Program-made: the position numbers and the translations under genes | Shown: piece by piece, positions 1 to 10,568 of the stretch | How the letters are laid out: each line of letters opens with the position of its first letter | Numbering within the stretch: the first letter of the stretch is position 1 | Notes under the pieces: model-generated | Told to the model about the DNA's origin: nothing | The model's database searches: none | Seen by the model: only the letters and a program-made list of their open reading frames with translations | Source of the DNA: Thermoactinomyces mirandus | GTDB lineage: Bacteria > Bacillota > Bacilli > Thermoactinomycetales > Thermoactinomycetaceae | Assembly (NCBI RefSeq): GCF_013868055.1 | Contig: NZ_JACEOL010000004.1 | Location: 1-64,000, forward strand | Reading direction: 5' to 3' | DNA length: 64,000 bases

Positions 1-27
1 AGAGCAGGTCGTTGCCAGGCTGAAACG

Positions 28-70
28 AATCCACCTTAAGCATAAGCTTGAGGTGGATTTTTGTTTTGTC
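28..70 (+). terminator. Intrinsic terminator of an upstream gene
   Basis: Arms at 28-41 and 46-59 form a 14-bp stem with one G-T wobble around an ATAA loop, followed by a T-rich tail. It presumably ends a transcript entering from the left. The first bases may be the end of a gene, but only 12 to 24 codons are visible in two possible frames, so I cannot identify it. Positions 71-264 hold nothing I can support. Confidence 0.8.
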
Positions 71-264
71 TGGTAAACACATCGTATGGAGATTTCAGGA
101 AACGGTTTTCGTTGGGGTCAACAAGGACAGACAGAAGCGATGGAGGATCATTTTGCTTTTATGCTGGAACAAAACGGATGTCAATCAATTCAAATAATAG
201 GACCTTTTACGGGTTTCGCATGAATCAAACCGTCAATTTCCGTATTTACGAAGTTTTATCTTGA

Positions 265-312
265 TAAAATACGAACAACAAAAAATAATATATAATAAAC
301 GTTCGTTTATTG
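265..312 (+). promoter_or_regulatory. Probable PurR operator (paired inverted PurBoxes)
   Basis: CGAAC at 272-276 and its inverse GTTCG at 301-305 both sit in A/T-rich context, as in the PurBox half-sites bound by PurR in Bacillus. If each box is 13 nt, the spacing is about 18 nt, close to what is known for the family. The pair lies immediately upstream of the purE promoter. The operator assignment is inferred from motif and position. Confidence 0.6.
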
Positions 313-314
313 TG

Positions 315-344
315 TTGACGGCTTCCTTGTTTTCTTGGTACACT
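315..344 (+). promoter_or_regulatory. Sigma-A promoter of the purine operon
   Basis: TTGACG at 315-320 and TACACT at 339-344 are separated by 18 nt. The transcript would start around 351 and contain the complete guanine aptamer, giving a leader of about 200 nt before purE. Confidence 0.65.
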
Positions 345-367
345 GAAAGTGAAGTAAATATAAACTT

Positions 368-440
368 TTTCTCATATATACTCAAGAATATGGCTTGAGC
401 GTCTCTACCAGGAAACCGTAAATTTCCCGGCTATGAGAAA
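368..440 (+). promoter_or_regulatory. Guanine-class purine riboswitch aptamer
   Basis: P1 pairs 368-376 with 432-440, P2 pairs 381-386 with 394-399, and P3 pairs about 411-415 with 423-427. Conserved purine-aptamer loops are present: ATATGG before the P2 3' strand, CTCTACC leading into P3, and CCGTAAA in the P3 loop. The discriminating base in the 3' junction is C (GGCTATG), which in this family specifies guanine or hypoxanthine rather than adenine. Ligand binding should lower expression of the pur operon that follows. Confidence 0.92.
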
Positions 441-443
441 GAA

Positions 444-526
444 ACTGTTCGTTTAGGAAAATACTGAAGATGAGCCTAAACAGTAGTATTTCTCATTCTC
501 ATATTTGGGAAACCTACTGTTTAGGC
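444..526 (+). promoter_or_regulatory. Riboswitch expression platform with alternative pairings
   Basis: A perfect 13-bp inverted repeat (474-486 with 514-526) forms the likely OFF hairpin. Segment 444-457 can instead pair with 475-484, and the 3' strand of aptamer P1 (432-439) can pair with 496-503, which repeats the 5' P1 strand. These exclusive pairings fit ligand-controlled switching. The OFF hairpin lacks a proper U-tract (it is followed by TTATCT), so whether control is termination or blocking of the nearby ribosome site is unclear. Confidence 0.6.
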
Positions 527-550
527 TTATCTACTGAAAGGGGAGAAACC

Positions 551-1039
551 ATGGATCAAGTAAAAGTGGGAGTTATTATGGGAAGCACTTCCGATTGGCC
601 GACAATGCAGAAAGCATGTGAAATTCTTGATGAGTTAGGAATCAGTTATGAGAGTAAGGTTGTGTCAGCTCACCGAACCCCTGATGAGATGTTTCGTTAT
701 GCCAGTGAAGCTGAGGAGCGCGGAATTAAGGTTATTATTGCCGGGGCGGGAGGAGCAGCCCATTTGCCAGGCATGGTTGCAAGCAAAACGGTTTTGCCTG
801 TGATTGGAGTTCCCATAAAAACATCTGCCTTGAATGGACTTGATTCATTATTGTCAATTGTTCAGATGCCGGGTGGTGTTCCGGTTGCAACGGTGGCGAT
901 TGGAAATGCCGGTGCTGTAAATGCCGGACTGCTGGCTGCCGAGATTCTTGGCGCACATGATCCCGGGATTCGGGCTGCCATTTGGAAAAGGCGGGAAAGC
1001 ATTCGGGAAAAAGTGCTAAAGGAGAGTGATCTTGCTTGA
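551..1039 (+). CDS. purE: N5-carboxyaminoimidazole ribonucleotide mutase PurE
   Basis: Class I PurE of 162 residues converts N5-CAIR to CAIR in de novo purine synthesis, working after PurK. The phosphate-binding GSTSDWPTM motif lies near residue 11 and the SAHRTPD motif near 43, with the glycine-rich [11 protein letters not shown] stretch after residue 70. The ATG at 551 follows a strong AAGGGGAG site; the longer reading frame from 470 would run through the riboswitch expression platform and is rejected. It is the first gene of the pur operon and overlaps purK by 3 nt. Length and motifs match the family. Confidence 0.97.
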   Translation: MDQVKVGVIMGSTSDWPTMQKACEILDELGISYESKVVSAHRTPDEMFRYASEAEERGIKVIIAGAGGAAHLPGMVASKTVLPVIGVPIKTSALNGLDSLLSIVQMPGGVPVATVAIGNAGAVNAGLLAAEILGAHDPGIRAAIWKRRESIREKVLKESDLA

Positions 1040-2268
1040 TCCCGGAGAAAAACAGAAAACGGCAAGCGTTGATTGTTCCAGGGCAAACAATCGGCATCCT
1101 GGGCGGAGGCCAACTGGGAAGAATGATGATTATTGAAGGGCGCAAGATGGGATACCGTTTTGTCACGCTTGATCCCGGTGTTGATTGTCCAGGCGCACAG
1201 GTAGCCGACCGCCATATCGTGGCAGCTTATGATGATCTGCGTGCAGCCAGGCAATTTGCAGACCAGTGTGATCTGATTGTTTATGAGTTTGAAAATATAC
1301 ATCCGGAAGTGGTTGAAGTCCTGGAAAAAATAAAACCGTTGCCCCAGGGAAGCCGGCTGTTAAAAACAACACAGCATCGTTTGAAAGAAAAAAAAGCGCT
1401 TCAGGAAGCGGGCGTTCCGGTTGCTCCGTTTCGGGAGGTTAATGATTATTCCGGATTGGAGGAAGCAATGGGGCTGCTTGGCGTTCCGACGGTCTTGAAA
1501 ACAACAACCGGCGGTTATGATGGCAAAGGCCAGTGGATTTTGCAGTCCAAAGTGGATTTGCGCCAGTTGCCATCTGAGTTGTTTAAGGCGGGAAGGCAGT
1601 TTGTTCTGGAAAAATTTGTTCCATTTGAAAAAGAGATTTCGGTTGTAGTGGCACGAAGTGTTTATGGAGAGATGGCCGTATTTCCACCGGCGTTGAATCT
1701 GCATCGCAATCATATTTTGCATATGTCTATCTCACCGGCTCCCATATCCGGACAAGTGATCGAACAGGCGGAACAGTGGGCAAAGCAGATTGCAGAATCA
1801 TTGCAAATTGTAGGATTGATTGCCGTGGAAATGTTTCTGATGCCTGATGGGCGGTTGTTTGTTAATGAACTGGCGCCCCGTCCTCACAATTCCGGGCACT
1901 ATACGTTTGATTCCTGCCTGACATCCCAGTTTGAACAATTTATCCGTGCTGTGGCTGGATTGGCGCTCGGGCCGACCACGCAAATTAGTCCGGCGGTAAT
2001 GGTTAATATTCTGGGCAAACATGCATCCGCATTCCATGAATTGTTTTCAGGTTCAAGACTCCCGGGGTTTGCAAAGGTTCACTGGTATGGAAAAAAAGAA
2101 GCAAAACCGGGACGGAAAATGGGCCACGTAACTGTACTGGCCGATTCGATCACACAAGCAGTCGGGTGGGCAGAAGAAATTGGGATCTGGACTTCTTTGA
2201 CAGAGCAAGAAAAAAAGATTATTTATAATGGAGATTATTTTAAACGAAAAAAGGTGGAAACATCATGA
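1036..2268 (+). CDS. purK: N5-carboxyaminoimidazole ribonucleotide synthase PurK
   Basis: ATP-grasp enzyme of 410 residues that carboxylates AIR with bicarbonate and ATP to give N5-CAIR, the PurE substrate. The N-terminal [12 protein letters not shown] nucleotide-fold motif (around residue 20), the central [15 protein letters not shown]-binding loop and the late [14 protein letters not shown] motif are typical. Translation probably starts at the TTG at 1036, which overlaps the purE stop and follows AAAGGAG at the end of purE; no ATG fits. Coupled translation with purE is likely. Confidence 0.96.
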   Translation: MIPEKNRKRQALIVPGQTIGILGGGQLGRMMIIEGRKMGYRFVTLDPGVDCPGAQVADRHIVAAYDDLRAARQFADQCDLIVYEFENIHPEVVEVLEKIKPLPQGSRLLKTTQHRLKEKKALQEAGVPVAPFREVNDYSGLEEAMGLLGVPTVLKTTTGGYDGKGQWILQSKVDLRQLPSELFKAGRQFVLEKFVPFEKEISVVVARSVYGEMAVFPPALNLHRNHILHMSISPAPISGQVIEQAEQWAKQIAESLQIVGLIAVEMFLMPDGRLFVNELAPRPHNSGHYTFDSCLTSQFEQFIRAVAGLALGPTTQISPAVMVNILGKHASAFHELFSGSRLPGFAKVHWYGKKEAKPGRKMGHVTVLADSITQAVGWAEEIGIWTSLTEQEKKIIYNGDYFKRKKVETS

Positions 2269-3560
2269 TTGAACGTTATACAAGACCTGAAATGGGTGCC
2301 ATTTGGACCGAGGAAAATAAATTCAAGGCATGGCTGGAAGTTGAAATTCTTGCGTGTGAAGCCTGGTCGGAACTTGGTGTAATCCCGAGGGAGGATGTCG
2401 AGCTGATTCGTAAAAATGCCAGGATTCGTGTGGATCGCATCTATGAAATTGAACAGGATACACGCCATGACGTAGTGGCATTTACCCGTTCCGTTTCAGA
2501 GACGTTGGGCCCTGAATCAAAATGGGTTCATTACGGTTTAACATCAACGGATGTCGTAGATACTGCACTTTCTTATCTTCTTAAACAAGCCAATAAAATC
2601 CTGTTGAAAGATCTTGACCGGTTTATCGGCATTTTACAGGACAAAGCAAAAGAACATAAATATACCGTCATGATGGGACGTACGCACGGAGTCCATGCCG
2701 AACCGATGACGCTTGGACTGAAACTGGCACTGTGGCTGGAAGAAATGAGGCGAAACAAGGAGCGATTCCTGCAAGCCATGGAGACGGTTCGCGTCGGGAA
2801 AATTTCGGGTGCCGTCGGCACTTATGCCAATATCGACCCTTTCGTAGAAAAATATGTTTGTGAAAAATTGGGATTAAACCCTTCACCTATTTCCACACAG
2901 GTCCTGCAACGTGACCGCCATGCCCAATATATGTCCACACTCGCCTTGATTGCAACCTCTCTTGAGAAATTTGCGACAGAGATTCGCGGTTTGCAAAAGA
3001 GCGAAACACGGGAAGTGGAAGAGCCCTTCCGCAAGGGGCAAAAAGGTTCCTCGGCCATGCCTCACAAACGAAATCCGGTCGGCTGTGAAAACATTAGCGG
3101 GTTGGCTCGTGTGATTCGTGGGCACATGATTTCGGCTTATGAAAATGTATCTTTGTGGCATGAACGGGACATTTCCCACTCTTCGGTGGAAAGGGTCATT
3201 TTGCCTGACGCCACCATACTGCTCAATTACATGCTGAATCGCTTTGCCAATATCGTCCGTGACCTGACCGTCTTTCCCGAAAACATGAAACGGAATATGG
3301 ATCGCACTTTCGGGCTGATTTATTCGCAAAGAGTGTTGCTTGCCTTGATTAACAAAGGATTGAAGCGGGAGGAAGCTTATGACCGCGTTCAGCGATTGGC
3401 GATGCAGGCCTGGGAAAAACAATGTTCATTCAAGTCTTTTGTGGAAAAGGACAAGCTGATTTTTGAAACACTTTCTCCGCAAGAAATAGAGGATTGCTTT
3501 GATTACCGTTACCATTTGAAACATGTTGATACCATCTTTAGCCGGTTGGGCTTGAATTAA
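2265..3560 (+). CDS. purB: Adenylosuccinate lyase PurB
   Basis: Fumarase-superfamily lyase of 431 residues, used twice in purine synthesis: SAICAR to AICAR plus fumarate, and adenylosuccinate to AMP plus fumarate. The signature [11 protein letters not shown] near residue 262 and the TSTDVVDTA and [10 protein letters not shown] motifs are present. The ATG overlaps the purK stop by 4 nt (ATGA) and follows AAAGGTGG. A hairpin after its stop separates it from purC, which may tune the rest of the operon. Confidence 0.97.
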   Translation: MIERYTRPEMGAIWTEENKFKAWLEVEILACEAWSELGVIPREDVELIRKNARIRVDRIYEIEQDTRHDVVAFTRSVSETLGPESKWVHYGLTSTDVVDTALSYLLKQANKILLKDLDRFIGILQDKAKEHKYTVMMGRTHGVHAEPMTLGLKLALWLEEMRRNKERFLQAMETVRVGKISGAVGTYANIDPFVEKYVCEKLGLNPSPISTQVLQRDRHAQYMSTLALIATSLEKFATEIRGLQKSETREVEEPFRKGQKGSSAMPHKRNPVGCENISGLARVIRGHMISAYENVSLWHERDISHSSVERVILPDATILLNYMLNRFANIVRDLTVFPENMKRNMDRTFGLIYSQRVLLALINKGLKREEAYDRVQRLAMQAWEKQCSFKSFVEKDKLIFETLSPQEIEDCFDYRYHLKHVDTIFSRLGLN

Positions 3561-3601
3561 AAAAGTGAAGCCGAATTTCCCGGCTTCACCTTCACTTTTT
3601 T
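3559..3601 (+). terminator. Intra-operon hairpin between purB and purC
   Basis: Two overlapping stems are possible: 3565-3573 with 3581-3589 (9 bp), or 3559-3570 with 3590-3601 (12 bp). A T-run ends at 3601. It looks like an intrinsic terminator or attenuator, yet the purC ribosome site begins directly after it, so transcription must partly read through. Confidence 0.6.
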
Positions 3602-3618
3602 GAAAGGAGCACTTGAAA

Positions 3619-4338
3619 ATGAATCCCACAACCATGCTCTATGAAGGAAAGGCCAAACAGATTTATGCAACGGACGAGCCCTCAGTGGTTCTTGTGAGGT
3701 ACAAAGATTCGGCTACAGCTTTCAATGGAGTAAAAAAGGCTGAGATTGCGGGAAAAGGTGAACTCAATAACCGCATCAGTTCCTATTTCTTTCGTTTGTT
3801 GACGGAGCAGGGAATTCCCAATCATTTTGTTAAAGAGGTTTCTGCTTTGGAACAACTGGTCAGGAAAGTGAGCATAATTCCACTTGAAGTTGTGGTGCGT
3901 AACCGCACAGCAGGGTCATTGGCCAAACGGCTGGGGTTTGAAGAAGGAATCATTCTTCCGGAGCCTATTGTGGAATTTTACTATAAAAAGGATGAATTGG
4001 GCGATCCGCTGGTCACGGAAGATCATGTTCTTGTACTTGATTTGGCAACAAAAGAGCAGTTAAAAACTTTGAAAAAGACCGCACTGAAGGTAAACCGGTT
4101 CTTGTCGCAATGGCTGGAGGAGCGAAACCTTATTCTGGTAGATTTCAAGTTGGAGTTCGGGATTGATGAAAAGGGTGAAATCCTGCTGGCTGATGAAATT
4201 TCACCAGATACCTGCCGTTTTTGGGACAAAGATACCAAGGAGCGATTGGATAAGGATCGTTTCCGCCATGATCTTGGTCGGGTGATCGAATCTTATCAGG
4301 AAATTTGGAACCGTCTGGAGGGTGAGAAGAATGTTTAA
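3619..4338 (+). CDS. purC: SAICAR synthase PurC
   Basis: Phosphoribosylaminoimidazole-succinocarboxamide synthase of 239 residues joins CAIR and aspartate using ATP. It begins with the family hallmark LYEGKAKQIY and contains VVRNRTAGS and the late ADEISPDTCRFWD motif. The ATG at 3619 lies 9 nt from a strong GAAAGGAG; a TTG six bases upstream is too close to it. Its 3' end overlaps purS by 8 nt. Confidence 0.97.
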   Translation: MNPTTMLYEGKAKQIYATDEPSVVLVRYKDSATAFNGVKKAEIAGKGELNNRISSYFFRLLTEQGIPNHFVKEVSALEQLVRKVSIIPLEVVVRNRTAGSLAKRLGFEEGIILPEPIVEFYYKKDELGDPLVTEDHVLVLDLATKEQLKTLKKTALKVNRFLSQWLEERNLILVDFKLEFGIDEKGEILLADEISPDTCRFWDKDTKERLDKDRFRHDLGRVIESYQEIWNRLEGEKNV

Positions 4339-4582
4339 AGCCTTAATATTCGTGACCTTGAGAGAAAGCGTGCTCGATCCGCAAGGAGTGGCCGTAAAAA
4401 ATTCCCTTCACTCCCTTGGTTATCAAGAGGTGCAAGAAGTTCGCATCGGCAAACAGTTGGAAGTTCTGATTTCGTGCGAAAACCGGAGTGAAGCCGAACA
4501 GCGGGTACGGGAAATTTGCGAAAAGATTTTGTCCAATCCGGTCATGGAAGATTACACCTTTAAACTGGAAGAGGTGGCTTAA
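4331..4582 (+). CDS. purS: FGAM synthase subunit PurS
   Basis: Small 83-residue subunit of the three-part formylglycinamidine synthase (PurS-PurQ-PurL) used by Gram-positive bacteria. It starts FKALIFVTLRESVLDPQG and contains the conserved VREICEKILSNPVMEDY region. I chose the ATG at 4331, 7 nt after GGAGGG; a GTG at 4322 would add three residues and lies inside the ribosome site. It overlaps the purC end and abuts purQ with no gap. Confidence 0.95.
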   Translation: MFKALIFVTLRESVLDPQGVAVKNSLHSLGYQEVQEVRIGKQLEVLISCENRSEAEQRVREICEKILSNPVMEDYTFKLEEVA

Positions 4583-5266
4583 GTGAGATTTGCAGTACCG
4601 GTATTTCCAGGTTCCAATTGTGATATGGATTGCGTCCATGCGATTGAAGATGTATTGGGCGAACCGGTATCTCCTGTCTGGCACCAGGAATCCGATTTGT
4701 CCCGCTATGACGCCGTAATTTTGCCAGGAGGATTTTCATACGGAGACTATTTGCGTTCAGGCGCTCTCGCCCAATTTTCCCCGGTGATGCAGGGAGTCAG
4801 GGAAGCAGCAGTCAGCGGAAAACTGGTGATCGGGATTTGCAACGGTTTCCAGATTCTGCTGGAATGCGGGTTGCTGCCGGGGGCGATGTTAAAAAACAGA
4901 GATCTGAAGTTCCGCTGCGAGATCCAGACCTTGTGTGTAGAAAATGCAAAAACCCCTTTTACCCGAACCTATGAGGATGGAGAAAGAATCCGGATTCCGA
5001 TTGCCCATCAGGAGGGCAATTATTATTGCGATCAGGAAACACTCTCCGGGTTAAAAGCAAATGGGCAAATTGTATTTCGCTATGTGGATGAAAATCCCAA
5101 CGGTTCTGTAGACCGGATTGCCGGCATTTGCAACCGGGAGGGAAATGTGCTGGGAATGATGCCCCATCCTGAACGGGCGATCCATGAGTGGATGGGAACT
5201 GAAGATGGCAGGCGTCTGTTTGAATCCATGCTTCAATACGGGAGGAGGAATGGCGGTGCGGCTTGA
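4583..5266 (+). CDS. purQ: FGAM synthase glutaminase subunit PurQ
   Basis: Class I glutamine amidotransferase of 227 residues that supplies ammonia to PurL. The nucleophile cysteine lies in GICNGFQIL near residue 93, and the His-Glu pair in [11 protein letters not shown] near residue 195. [10 protein letters not shown] at the N-terminus is typical. The GTG start directly follows the purS stop and has GAAGAGGTGG upstream. The 3' end overlaps purL by 17 nt. Confidence 0.96.
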   Translation: MRFAVPVFPGSNCDMDCVHAIEDVLGEPVSPVWHQESDLSRYDAVILPGGFSYGDYLRSGALAQFSPVMQGVREAAVSGKLVIGICNGFQILLECGLLPGAMLKNRDLKFRCEIQTLCVENAKTPFTRTYEDGERIRIPIAHQEGNYYCDQETLSGLKANGQIVFRYVDENPNGSVDRIAGICNREGNVLGMMPHPERAIHEWMGTEDGRRLFESMLQYGRRNGGAA

Positions 5267-7538
5267 GGAACAAGTGGTGAAAAAGGTGGGCAATGAACCG
5301 TCGCCGGAAGAGATTCGGGATCAAAAACTGTACAGGGATTTGGGGCTTTCAGATGAAGAGTTTGAACAGGTGACCGGACATTTGGGGCGCCTGCCCAACT
5401 GGACGGAAATCGGCATTTACAGTGTCATGTGGTCAGAACACTGTAGTTACAAAAATTCCAAACCTTTGCTGAAAAAATTCCCCACGGATGGTCCCCACGT
5501 TTTGCAAGGGCCTGGTGAAGGTGCGGGTGTCATCGATATTGATGATGGTCAGGCTGTTGTATTTAAAATTGAAAGTCATAACCATCCTTCAGCTATCGAG
5601 CCGTTTCAGGGAGCTGCCACAGGGGTGGGCGGAATTATCCGTGATGTGTTTTCGATGGGGGCAAGGCCAGTTGCTCTGTTGAACTCTCTCCGGTTCGGAA
5701 ACTTGCGTACACCGAGGGTACAGTATTTGTTTGAACAGGTTGTCGCAGGAATTGCGCATTACGGAAACTGCATCGGCATTCCGACTGTGGGCGGGGAAGT
5801 GGTCTTTGACGAACATTATGACGGCAATCCTCTGGTCAACGCCATGTGTGTCGGGGTTTTAAACCATGAATCGTTGCAAAAAGGGGTGGCAATCGGGCCA
5901 GGAAACCCGGTAATTTATGTAGGATCTAGTACCGGGCGTGACGGAATTCATGGAGCTACTTTTGCCAGTGAAGAGCTGAATGAGTCGTCGGAAGAAAAGC
6001 GGCCAGCCGTGCAGGTGGGTGATCCGTTTATGGAAAAACTGCTCCTGGAAGCCTGTCTGGAAATGGTTGAGAAAAAGATGCTGATTGGAATCCAGGATAT
6101 GGGGGCAGCCGGACTTACCAGTTCAAGCACGGAAATGGCTGCCAAAGGAAAACATGGTCTGGAGCTTGACCTTGACCTTGTCCCACAACGTGAAGAGGGG
6201 ATGACTCCTTATGAGATCATGCTGTCTGAATCGCAGGAAAGGATGCTGTTAGTTGTGGAAAAAGGCCGGGAGCAGGAAGTTATTTCGATTTGCGACAAAT
6301 GGGGACTTCAATCCTCGGTAATCGGTCAGGTAAACGAAGGCGACCGTTATCGGCTTTACCATAAGGGAAGACTGGTTGCTGACATTCCTGTTCAGACACT
6401 GGTTGATAATGTCCCGGTATATACCCGTGAGGAAAAAGTGCCTGCTTATTATGAGCAAAATCAGAAGGCAACACCGGAGAAAGCGTTAAAAGAGATTGAT
6501 TCTAATCAGGCCATCGTCGATCTGGTCTCTTCTGTCAATATGGGCAGCAAAAAGTGGGTTTACCGTCAGTATGACCATATGGTACGAGCAAGTACGGCCG
6601 TTTGTCCGGGATCGGATGCTGCAGTGATTGTTCTTCGGGGAACGGACAAAGCGTTGGCAATGTCTACAGATGGAAACGGGCGCTATGTCTATCTCGATCC
6701 TGAACAGGGCGGGAAAATCGCTGTTGCTGAAGCAGCTCGAAATATCGTGTGTTCCGGGGCTGAACCCCTGGGAATTACAGATTGCCTGAACTTTGGCAGT
6801 CCTGAAAAACCGGAAGTGTATTGGCAATTGTCAAAAGCGATTGATGGAATGGCAGAAGCCTGTCGGGTCTTGCAAGCACCGGTTGTTAGCGGAAATGTCA
6901 GCTTGTACAACGAAACAAAAGGAAATCCGATTTACCCGACACCAGTGGTGGGAATGGTGGGACTGATCCAGAAACGGGATCATATTACCACACAGGCATT
7001 TAAAAAAGCCGGGGATGTCATATTGCTGCTCGGGGAAACTTTTGCTGAACTGGGAGGAAGTGAATTACAGTACCTCGTTACCGGTTCCATCAGCGGTCGT
7101 CCACCCGTATGCGATCTTGAAAAAGAGCAAAGGACCCAAAAAACAGTGCTTCAAGCCATTCGTTCCGGCTGGATAACTTCAGCGCATGATGTGTCTGAAG
7201 GCGGATTGGCGTTGGCACTTGCAGAAGCATGTATTTCCGGAAACAAAGGGGCGAAAGTTTCCCTCGAAACCCAATTGGCACCCGCCGTCCATTTATTTAG
7301 CGAAAGCCAGTCACGCATCCTGTTAACCACAACAGCAGAAAACGCAGCCGAAGTGACAGAACTTGCTGAAAAACAAGGCGTGCCTTGCAGCCGGATTGGG
7401 GAAGTTACCGAAGACCGGCAGTTAATCGTGAATGTCAATCATCAATGTGTCATTCAACAGGAAATTGCCTTACTTGGCAAACGATGGGAGGATGCCATTC
7501 CATGCGCGATGAGTCCATCTTTGACTTCGATGAGTTAA
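5250..7538 (+). CDS. purL: FGAM synthase subunit PurL (small type)
   Basis: ATP-dependent synthetase subunit of 762 residues that converts FGAR to FGAM with ammonia from PurQ. Its length is that of the small PurL, consistent with separate purS and purQ genes. Motifs include [27 protein letters not shown] and the repeated AIRS-type domains ([36 protein letters not shown]). The ATG at 5250 follows GGGAGGAGG and lies inside the end of purQ; an upstream ATG at 5184 would add 22 unrelated residues. It overlaps purF by 37 nt. Confidence 0.96.
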   Translation: MAVRLEEQVVKKVGNEPSPEEIRDQKLYRDLGLSDEEFEQVTGHLGRLPNWTEIGIYSVMWSEHCSYKNSKPLLKKFPTDGPHVLQGPGEGAGVIDIDDGQAVVFKIESHNHPSAIEPFQGAATGVGGIIRDVFSMGARPVALLNSLRFGNLRTPRVQYLFEQVVAGIAHYGNCIGIPTVGGEVVFDEHYDGNPLVNAMCVGVLNHESLQKGVAIGPGNPVIYVGSSTGRDGIHGATFASEELNESSEEKRPAVQVGDPFMEKLLLEACLEMVEKKMLIGIQDMGAAGLTSSSTEMAAKGKHGLELDLDLVPQREEGMTPYEIMLSESQERMLLVVEKGREQEVISICDKWGLQSSVIGQVNEGDRYRLYHKGRLVADIPVQTLVDNVPVYTREEKVPAYYEQNQKATPEKALKEIDSNQAIVDLVSSVNMGSKKWVYRQYDHMVRASTAVCPGSDAAVIVLRGTDKALAMSTDGNGRYVYLDPEQGGKIAVAEAARNIVCSGAEPLGITDCLNFGSPEKPEVYWQLSKAIDGMAEACRVLQAPVVSGNVSLYNETKGNPIYPTPVVGMVGLIQKRDHITTQAFKKAGDVILLLGETFAELGGSELQYLVTGSISGRPPVCDLEKEQRTQKTVLQAIRSGWITSAHDVSEGGLALALAEACISGNKGAKVSLETQLAPAVHLFSESQSRILLTTTAENAAEVTELAEKQGVPCSRIGEVTEDRQLIVNVNHQCVIQQEIALLGKRWEDAIPCAMSPSLTSMS

Positions 7539-8923
7539 ATGAAGAATGTGGTGTTTTTGCCATCATCGGACATCCTGATGCATCCACCTACTGTTATTAT
7601 GGGCTTCATGCACTGCAGCACCGTGGGCAGGAAAGTGCCGGTATTGTTGCTTCCAATGGACATCAGTTTTTTGTCAAGCGGGGAACGGGACTGGTCACAG
7701 AGGTGTTCCGATTACAAAATCTGAAAAGCCTGAAAGGAAATACGGCAATTGGCCATGTCCGTTATTCCACGTCAGGCGAAACCGGTCTGATTAATACACA
7801 GCCTCTTGTATTTAACTTTGCAGAGGGAGAATTGGCCATTGCCACCAATGGGAATCTGGTCAATGCGAAACGGTTGCGTGCTGAACTGGAACGGGAAGGT
7901 TCCATTTTCCAGACATCAACGGATACGGAAGTGATTGCACATTTGATTGCCCGCTCCAAAGCACTTTCCCTGGAAGAGGCGGTCAAGGAAGCGTTGCAGC
8001 AGGTGGTGGGGGCTTATGCACTCATCATTATGACCAACAACAAACTGATTATTGCAGAAGATCCTCATGGGCTTCGGCCTTTTTCCATGGGAAAAATCGG
8101 TGACGCCTGCGTCTTTTCATCGGAAACCTGTGCCTTTGATATGATCAGGGCCCAATTTGTCAGAGAGGTCAATCCGGGGGAAATGATCATATTTGACAAA
8201 AACGGGATGAGGTCGACCCGGTTTGCGGAACCGAGGGAGCGTAAGATTTGTGCCTTCGAATATGTATACTTTGCGCGTCCGGACAGCACAATCGGCCAAA
8301 TCAATATCCATGCCGCCCGGAAGCGGATGGGAAGAATTCTGGCCCAGGAAGTACCTGTAGATGCGGACGTAGTGACAGGAGTTCCTGATTCCAGCACATC
8401 GGCAGCCATTGGTTTTGCGGAAGCGACGGGCATTCCGTATGAGTTGGGCCTGATTAAAAATCGTTACGTCGGAAGAACTTTTATCCAGCCGAGCCAGTCG
8501 TTGCGGGAGCAGGGTGTCAGGATGAAATTAAGTGCCGTACAGGGGGTGGTTTCCGGGAAAAGAGTGGTGATGGTTGATGACTCGATTGTTCGCGGTACGA
8601 CTAGCCGACGCATTGTATGCATGTTGCGGGAAGCCGGTGCCACAGAAGTCCATGTCCGGATCAGTTCTCCTCCGGTAAAATATCCCTGTTTTTACGGAAT
8701 TGACACTCCGGATCGCCGGCAACTGGTTGCGGCCAATAAAAGCATTGCTGAAATCTGCGAAGAGATCGGTGCCGATTCCCTGGCTTTTATCAGCGAAAAA
8801 GGGATGCTGGATGCGATAGGGCGGCTGTTGCCACACAAAAACGGAGGCTTTTGCCTGGCATGCTTTAACGGAGAATATCCAACAGCGGTGGAAGAGGAAA
8901 TGGCATTGGAGGGTAGACCATGA
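7502..8923 (+). CDS. purF: Amidophosphoribosyltransferase PurF
   Basis: First committed enzyme of purine synthesis: PRPP plus glutamine to phosphoribosylamine. The 473-residue product starts with a propeptide of about 15 residues that would be cleaved to expose the catalytic Cys16 in [11 protein letters not shown]. The PRPP loop [15 protein letters not shown] is present. Cysteines in KICAF, KYPCFYG and GFCLACFNG match the iron-sulphur ligands of the Bacillus enzyme. The ATG at 7502 follows GGGAGGATG and overlaps purL; the purM start overlaps its stop. Confidence 0.96.
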   Translation: MRDESIFDFDELNEECGVFAIIGHPDASTYCYYGLHALQHRGQESAGIVASNGHQFFVKRGTGLVTEVFRLQNLKSLKGNTAIGHVRYSTSGETGLINTQPLVFNFAEGELAIATNGNLVNAKRLRAELEREGSIFQTSTDTEVIAHLIARSKALSLEEAVKEALQQVVGAYALIIMTNNKLIIAEDPHGLRPFSMGKIGDACVFSSETCAFDMIRAQFVREVNPGEMIIFDKNGMRSTRFAEPRERKICAFEYVYFARPDSTIGQINIHAARKRMGRILAQEVPVDADVVTGVPDSSTSAAIGFAEATGIPYELGLIKNRYVGRTFIQPSQSLREQGVRMKLSAVQGVVSGKRVVMVDDSIVRGTTSRRIVCMLREAGATEVHVRISSPPVKYPCFYGIDTPDRRQLVAANKSIAEICEEIGADSLAFISEKGMLDAIGRLLPHKNGGFCLACFNGEYPTAVEEEMALEGRP

Positions 8924-9954
8924 GTCAGGCTTATAAAGCGGCAGGAGTGGATATCGACGCTGGCAACAGGACAGTCGAACGAATCAGGAAGCATGTAAAA
9001 CGTACGGTGCGCCCGGAAGTGTTGGGAGATCTTGGCGGTTTTGGAGGGTTATTTGCCCTGAAGTCTTACAGGGAGCCTGTATTGGTATCAGCCACAGATG
9101 GAGTTGGCACCAAACTGAAAATCGCCTTTATGATGGACCGGCATGATACGATTGGGATCGATTGTGTGGCCATGTGTGTCAACGATATTGTTGTGCAGGG
9201 AGCAGAACCATTGTTTTTCCTCGACTATCTGGCAACCGGGCAGCTTTCTCCGGAACAGGCTGAAAAGGTGGTTAAAGGAATCGCCGATGGATGTCAGCAA
9301 GCCGGTTGTGCCTTGATTGGCGGAGAAACTGCAGAAATGCCCGGCATGTATTCAGCCGGGGAGTATGATATTGCCGGATTTTCAGTAGGAGTGGCGGAAA
9401 AGAAAAATTTGCTGCCACGGACAGATATGGTTCCGGGAGATGTCCTGATCGGTTTGGCATCCAGCGGACTGCACAGCAATGGATTCAGCCTGGTGCGCAA
9501 AGTCCTGCTTCATGACCGGAACCATTCCCTTGAAGAGGAAATTGCGGAATTAAGTCATTCCCTTGGGGAAACATTGCTGACACCCACCCGTATTTATGTG
9601 AAAACGGTTCTGTCCCTGCTTCGGAAATTTACGGTGAAAGGGGCAGCTCATATTACCGGAGGCGGTCTGGCTGAAAATGTTCCGCGCGTTCTGCCGGAAG
9701 GGGTGTGCGCAGTTATTGATCGCTCCAGTTGGAAGGTTCCTCCCATTTTTTCAATTATTCAAAAAGAAGGGGCCATTGCTGACGAGGATATGTTCCGGAC
9801 TTTTAATATGGGGATCGGAATGGTGCTCATTGTGCCAAAAGATGAGGCAGAGGCGGTTATGCAGGCAGCTTGCGAATCGGGAGAAACAGCTTATCCTGTC
9901 GGACGGCTGGCAAGCGGAAACCGGCAAGTAGAATGGGCAGGAGGCGACCGGTGA
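8920..9954 (+). CDS. purM: Phosphoribosylformylglycinamidine cyclo-ligase PurM
   Basis: AIR synthetase of 344 residues closes the imidazole ring of FGAM using ATP. It shows the AIRS fold motifs [46 protein letters not shown] and [12 protein letters not shown]. The ATG overlaps the purF stop by 4 nt (ATGA). It is followed by purN with stop and start overlapping, so the pair are almost certainly translated together. Confidence 0.97.
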   Translation: MSQAYKAAGVDIDAGNRTVERIRKHVKRTVRPEVLGDLGGFGGLFALKSYREPVLVSATDGVGTKLKIAFMMDRHDTIGIDCVAMCVNDIVVQGAEPLFFLDYLATGQLSPEQAEKVVKGIADGCQQAGCALIGGETAEMPGMYSAGEYDIAGFSVGVAEKKNLLPRTDMVPGDVLIGLASSGLHSNGFSLVRKVLLHDRNHSLEEEIAELSHSLGETLLTPTRIYVKTVLSLLRKFTVKGAAHITGGGLAENVPRVLPEGVCAVIDRSSWKVPPIFSIIQKEGAIADEDMFRTFNMGIGMVLIVPKDEAEAVMQAACESGETAYPVGRLASGNRQVEWAGGDR

Positions 9955-10568
9955 TGGGAATTGCAGTTTTTGCCTCCGGTAATGGTAGCAATTTCGAAGT
10001 ATTGGTCAATCATTCCCGCCAAAACAAATGGATTTATCCGATCAGTCTGCTGGTGTGTGACCGGCCGGGGGCCGGTGTGTTAAAGCGCGCCGAGCGGTTG
10101 AACATTCCCGTTCTCAGTGAGAGTCCAAAACAATATCCCGATAAGGGAGCTTATGAGAAACGGATTCTGGAGCATCTGAAGGCCCATCAGATAAAAAGGA
10201 TTGTTCTGGCTGGCTATATGCGTTTGATTGGCCCAACCTTGCTTGAAGCATATCCCGATCAGATCATTAACATTCATCCCTCCCTGTTGCCGGCTTTTCC
10301 AGGGAAAAACGCCATCGAAAAAGCTTTTGTCCATCCGGTATGTGTATCTGGTGTAACGGTCCATCTGGTTGATCAGGGGATGGATACCGGACCCATTCTG
10401 GCACAGGTTCCCGTAGAGATTGAACGGGGCGATACACTGGAGATATTCGAACAGAAAATCCATCAAGCGGAACATCGCCTGTATCCGGAAACGGTACAGA
10501 AATGGATCGCAGGAGAAATTGGATTGCGACGGGTTGAGATGAAACATCATGAGGAGGGTAAAAATTGA
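9954..10568 (+). CDS. purN: Phosphoribosylglycinamide formyltransferase PurN
   Basis: GAR transformylase of 204 residues that uses 10-formyltetrahydrofolate to make FGAR. The N-terminal [14 protein letters not shown] loop, the catalytic [16 protein letters not shown] motif and the [15 protein letters not shown] motif are intact. I prefer the ATG at 9954, about 9 nt from AGGAGG; a GTG three bases earlier is equally in frame. It overlaps purH by 4 nt. Confidence 0.95.
   Translation: MGIAVFASGNGSNFEVLVNHSRQNKWIYPISLLVCDRPGAGVLKRAERLNIPVLSESPKQYPDKGAYEKRILEHLKAHQIKRIVLAGYMRLIGPTLLEAYPDQIINIHPSLLPAFPGKNAIEKAFVHPVCVSGVTVHLVDQGMDTGPILAQVPVEIERGDTLEIFEQKIHQAEHRLYPETVQKWIAGEIGLRRVEMKHHEEGKN

Noticed and set aside
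470-550. Upstream extension of purE from an ATG at 470
   Set aside because: The segment is the riboswitch expression platform, and the family-like start at 551 has a strong ribosome site.
1163-1722. Long minus-strand frames inside purK, and similar frames inside other large genes
   Set aside because: They are antisense shadows of well-recognised genes and lack ribosome sites or family motifs.
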